From Microbacterium sp. C5A9 (lineage in GTDB: Bacteria > Actinomycetota > Actinomycetes > Actinomycetales > Microbacteriaceae), in assembly GCF_022627955.1 (NCBI RefSeq), contig NZ_JABXGD010000002.1, positions 372,001 through 436,000 of the forward strand: a stretch of 64,000 nucleotides of DNA. Reading direction: 5' to 3'. Below, piece by piece: positions 63,806 to 64,000 of the stretch. Each line of letters opens with the position of its first letter. Positions within the stretch are counted from its first letter, which is position 1. A program made the position numbers and the translations under genes. The notes under the pieces are model-generated. The model saw only the letters and a list, made by a program, of their open reading frames with translations, did no database searches and was not told the origin of the DNA.

Positions 63806-64000
63806 ATGGGCGCTTTCGGTTGGCCACATCTGCTGATCATCCTCGCCGTCATCCTGCTGCTTTTCGGTGCGGCGAAGCTGCCGGCGCTGGCTAAGAGCCT
63901 CGGTCAGTCCGCCCGGGTCTTCAAGGGCGAGATGAAGGCGATGAAGAACGACGACGCTTCCGACGAGACGAACAAGGACGCGGCCGTGCCGCAGCAGTCC
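63806..64000 (+). CDS. tatA: Twin-arginine translocase subunit TatA, 3' end outside window
   Basis: Pore-forming component of the Tat export pathway in the cell membrane. Sixty-five codons are visible: a single N-terminal membrane helix (MGAFGWPHLLIILAVILLLFGAAKLP), the hinge GAAKLPALAKSLGQ and an amphipathic helix followed by an acidic tail. The frame is still open at the window edge. tatC usually follows. AAGGAG lies 4 nt before the ATG. Confidence 0.93.
   Translation, partial: MGAFGWPHLLIILAVILLLFGAAKLPALAKSLGQSARVFKGEMKAMKNDDASDETNKDAAVPQQS

Overview
This is a GC-rich (about 70 percent by eye), gene-dense chromosomal segment of an actinobacterium. Gene content and protein texture (GatCAB, TrmI-PafB-PafC-TatA, group II truncated haemoglobin, coproporphyrin-type ferrochelatase, GTG starts, TAGnnT promoter elements) point to Microbacteriaceae, most likely Microbacterium or a close relative. 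That assignment is an inference from family knowledge. I see no prophage, insertion sequence, integrase, CRISPR array, restriction system or antiphage island. Base composition looks even throughout, and the window reads as core chromosome.

Layout. 1-12.4 kb is an information-processing block: 3' part of mnmA, ligA, a GNAT acetyltransferase and DEAD-box RNA helicase pair, a long-chain acyl-CoA ligase, the gatCAB operon and dinB. 12.1-17.1 kb holds a GerW-like protein, a P-loop kinase-like protein, the three-gene metallopeptidase/clpS/DUF2017 operon, a LysE exporter, a CopB-type metal P-type ATPase with a CsoR-like operator, and tRNA-His. 17.1-23.4 kb has orn, tRNA-Arg, a second ssb, a lipoprotein, ettA and two thioesterases. 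23.4-32 kb has an FAD dehydrogenase plus glbO, an MscS channel, pepN, ferrochelatase, rpiB and a Nei-type glycosylase. 32-38.6 kb has paiB with an amidohydrolase, dps, a gamma carbonic anhydrase, a CAU tRNA, an AraC regulator with an exonuclease, and an alpha/beta hydrolase.

38.6-49.4 kb is the most coherent metabolic region: an Lrp regulator, branched-chain 2-oxoacid dehydrogenase E1alpha/E1beta/E2, then a TetR regulator facing a five-gene acyl-CoA operon (carboxylase beta and alpha, acyl-CoA dehydrogenase, MaoC hydratase, CitE-like lyase). The gene set resembles the Mycobacterium tuberculosis Rv2495c-Rv2502c region and probably degrades leucine or related branched acids. A palindromic operator lies between the TetR gene and the operon.

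49.4-64 kb carries a histidine phosphatase and sirtuin, a TrmH methyltransferase, an SGNH hydrolase, an SF2 helicase, a ferritin-like/VIT1 fusion (MbfA-like iron exporter), tRNA-Leu, an M20 peptidase, uppP, a PAC2 protein, a HAD phosphatase, and trmI, an FKBP-like lipoprotein, pafB, pafC and tatA (cut by the window end). The Pup-proteasome genes that other actinobacteria carry between trmI and pafB are absent here.

The strongest sequence-level pattern is regulatory. At least 19 genes have a TAnnnT -10 hexamer ending 6-7 nt before the start codon, the geometry of leaderless transcription. Three TAG stop codons double as the first bases of such a hexamer. I found no clearly novel multi-gene system; the findings are mostly architectural and regulatory oddities.
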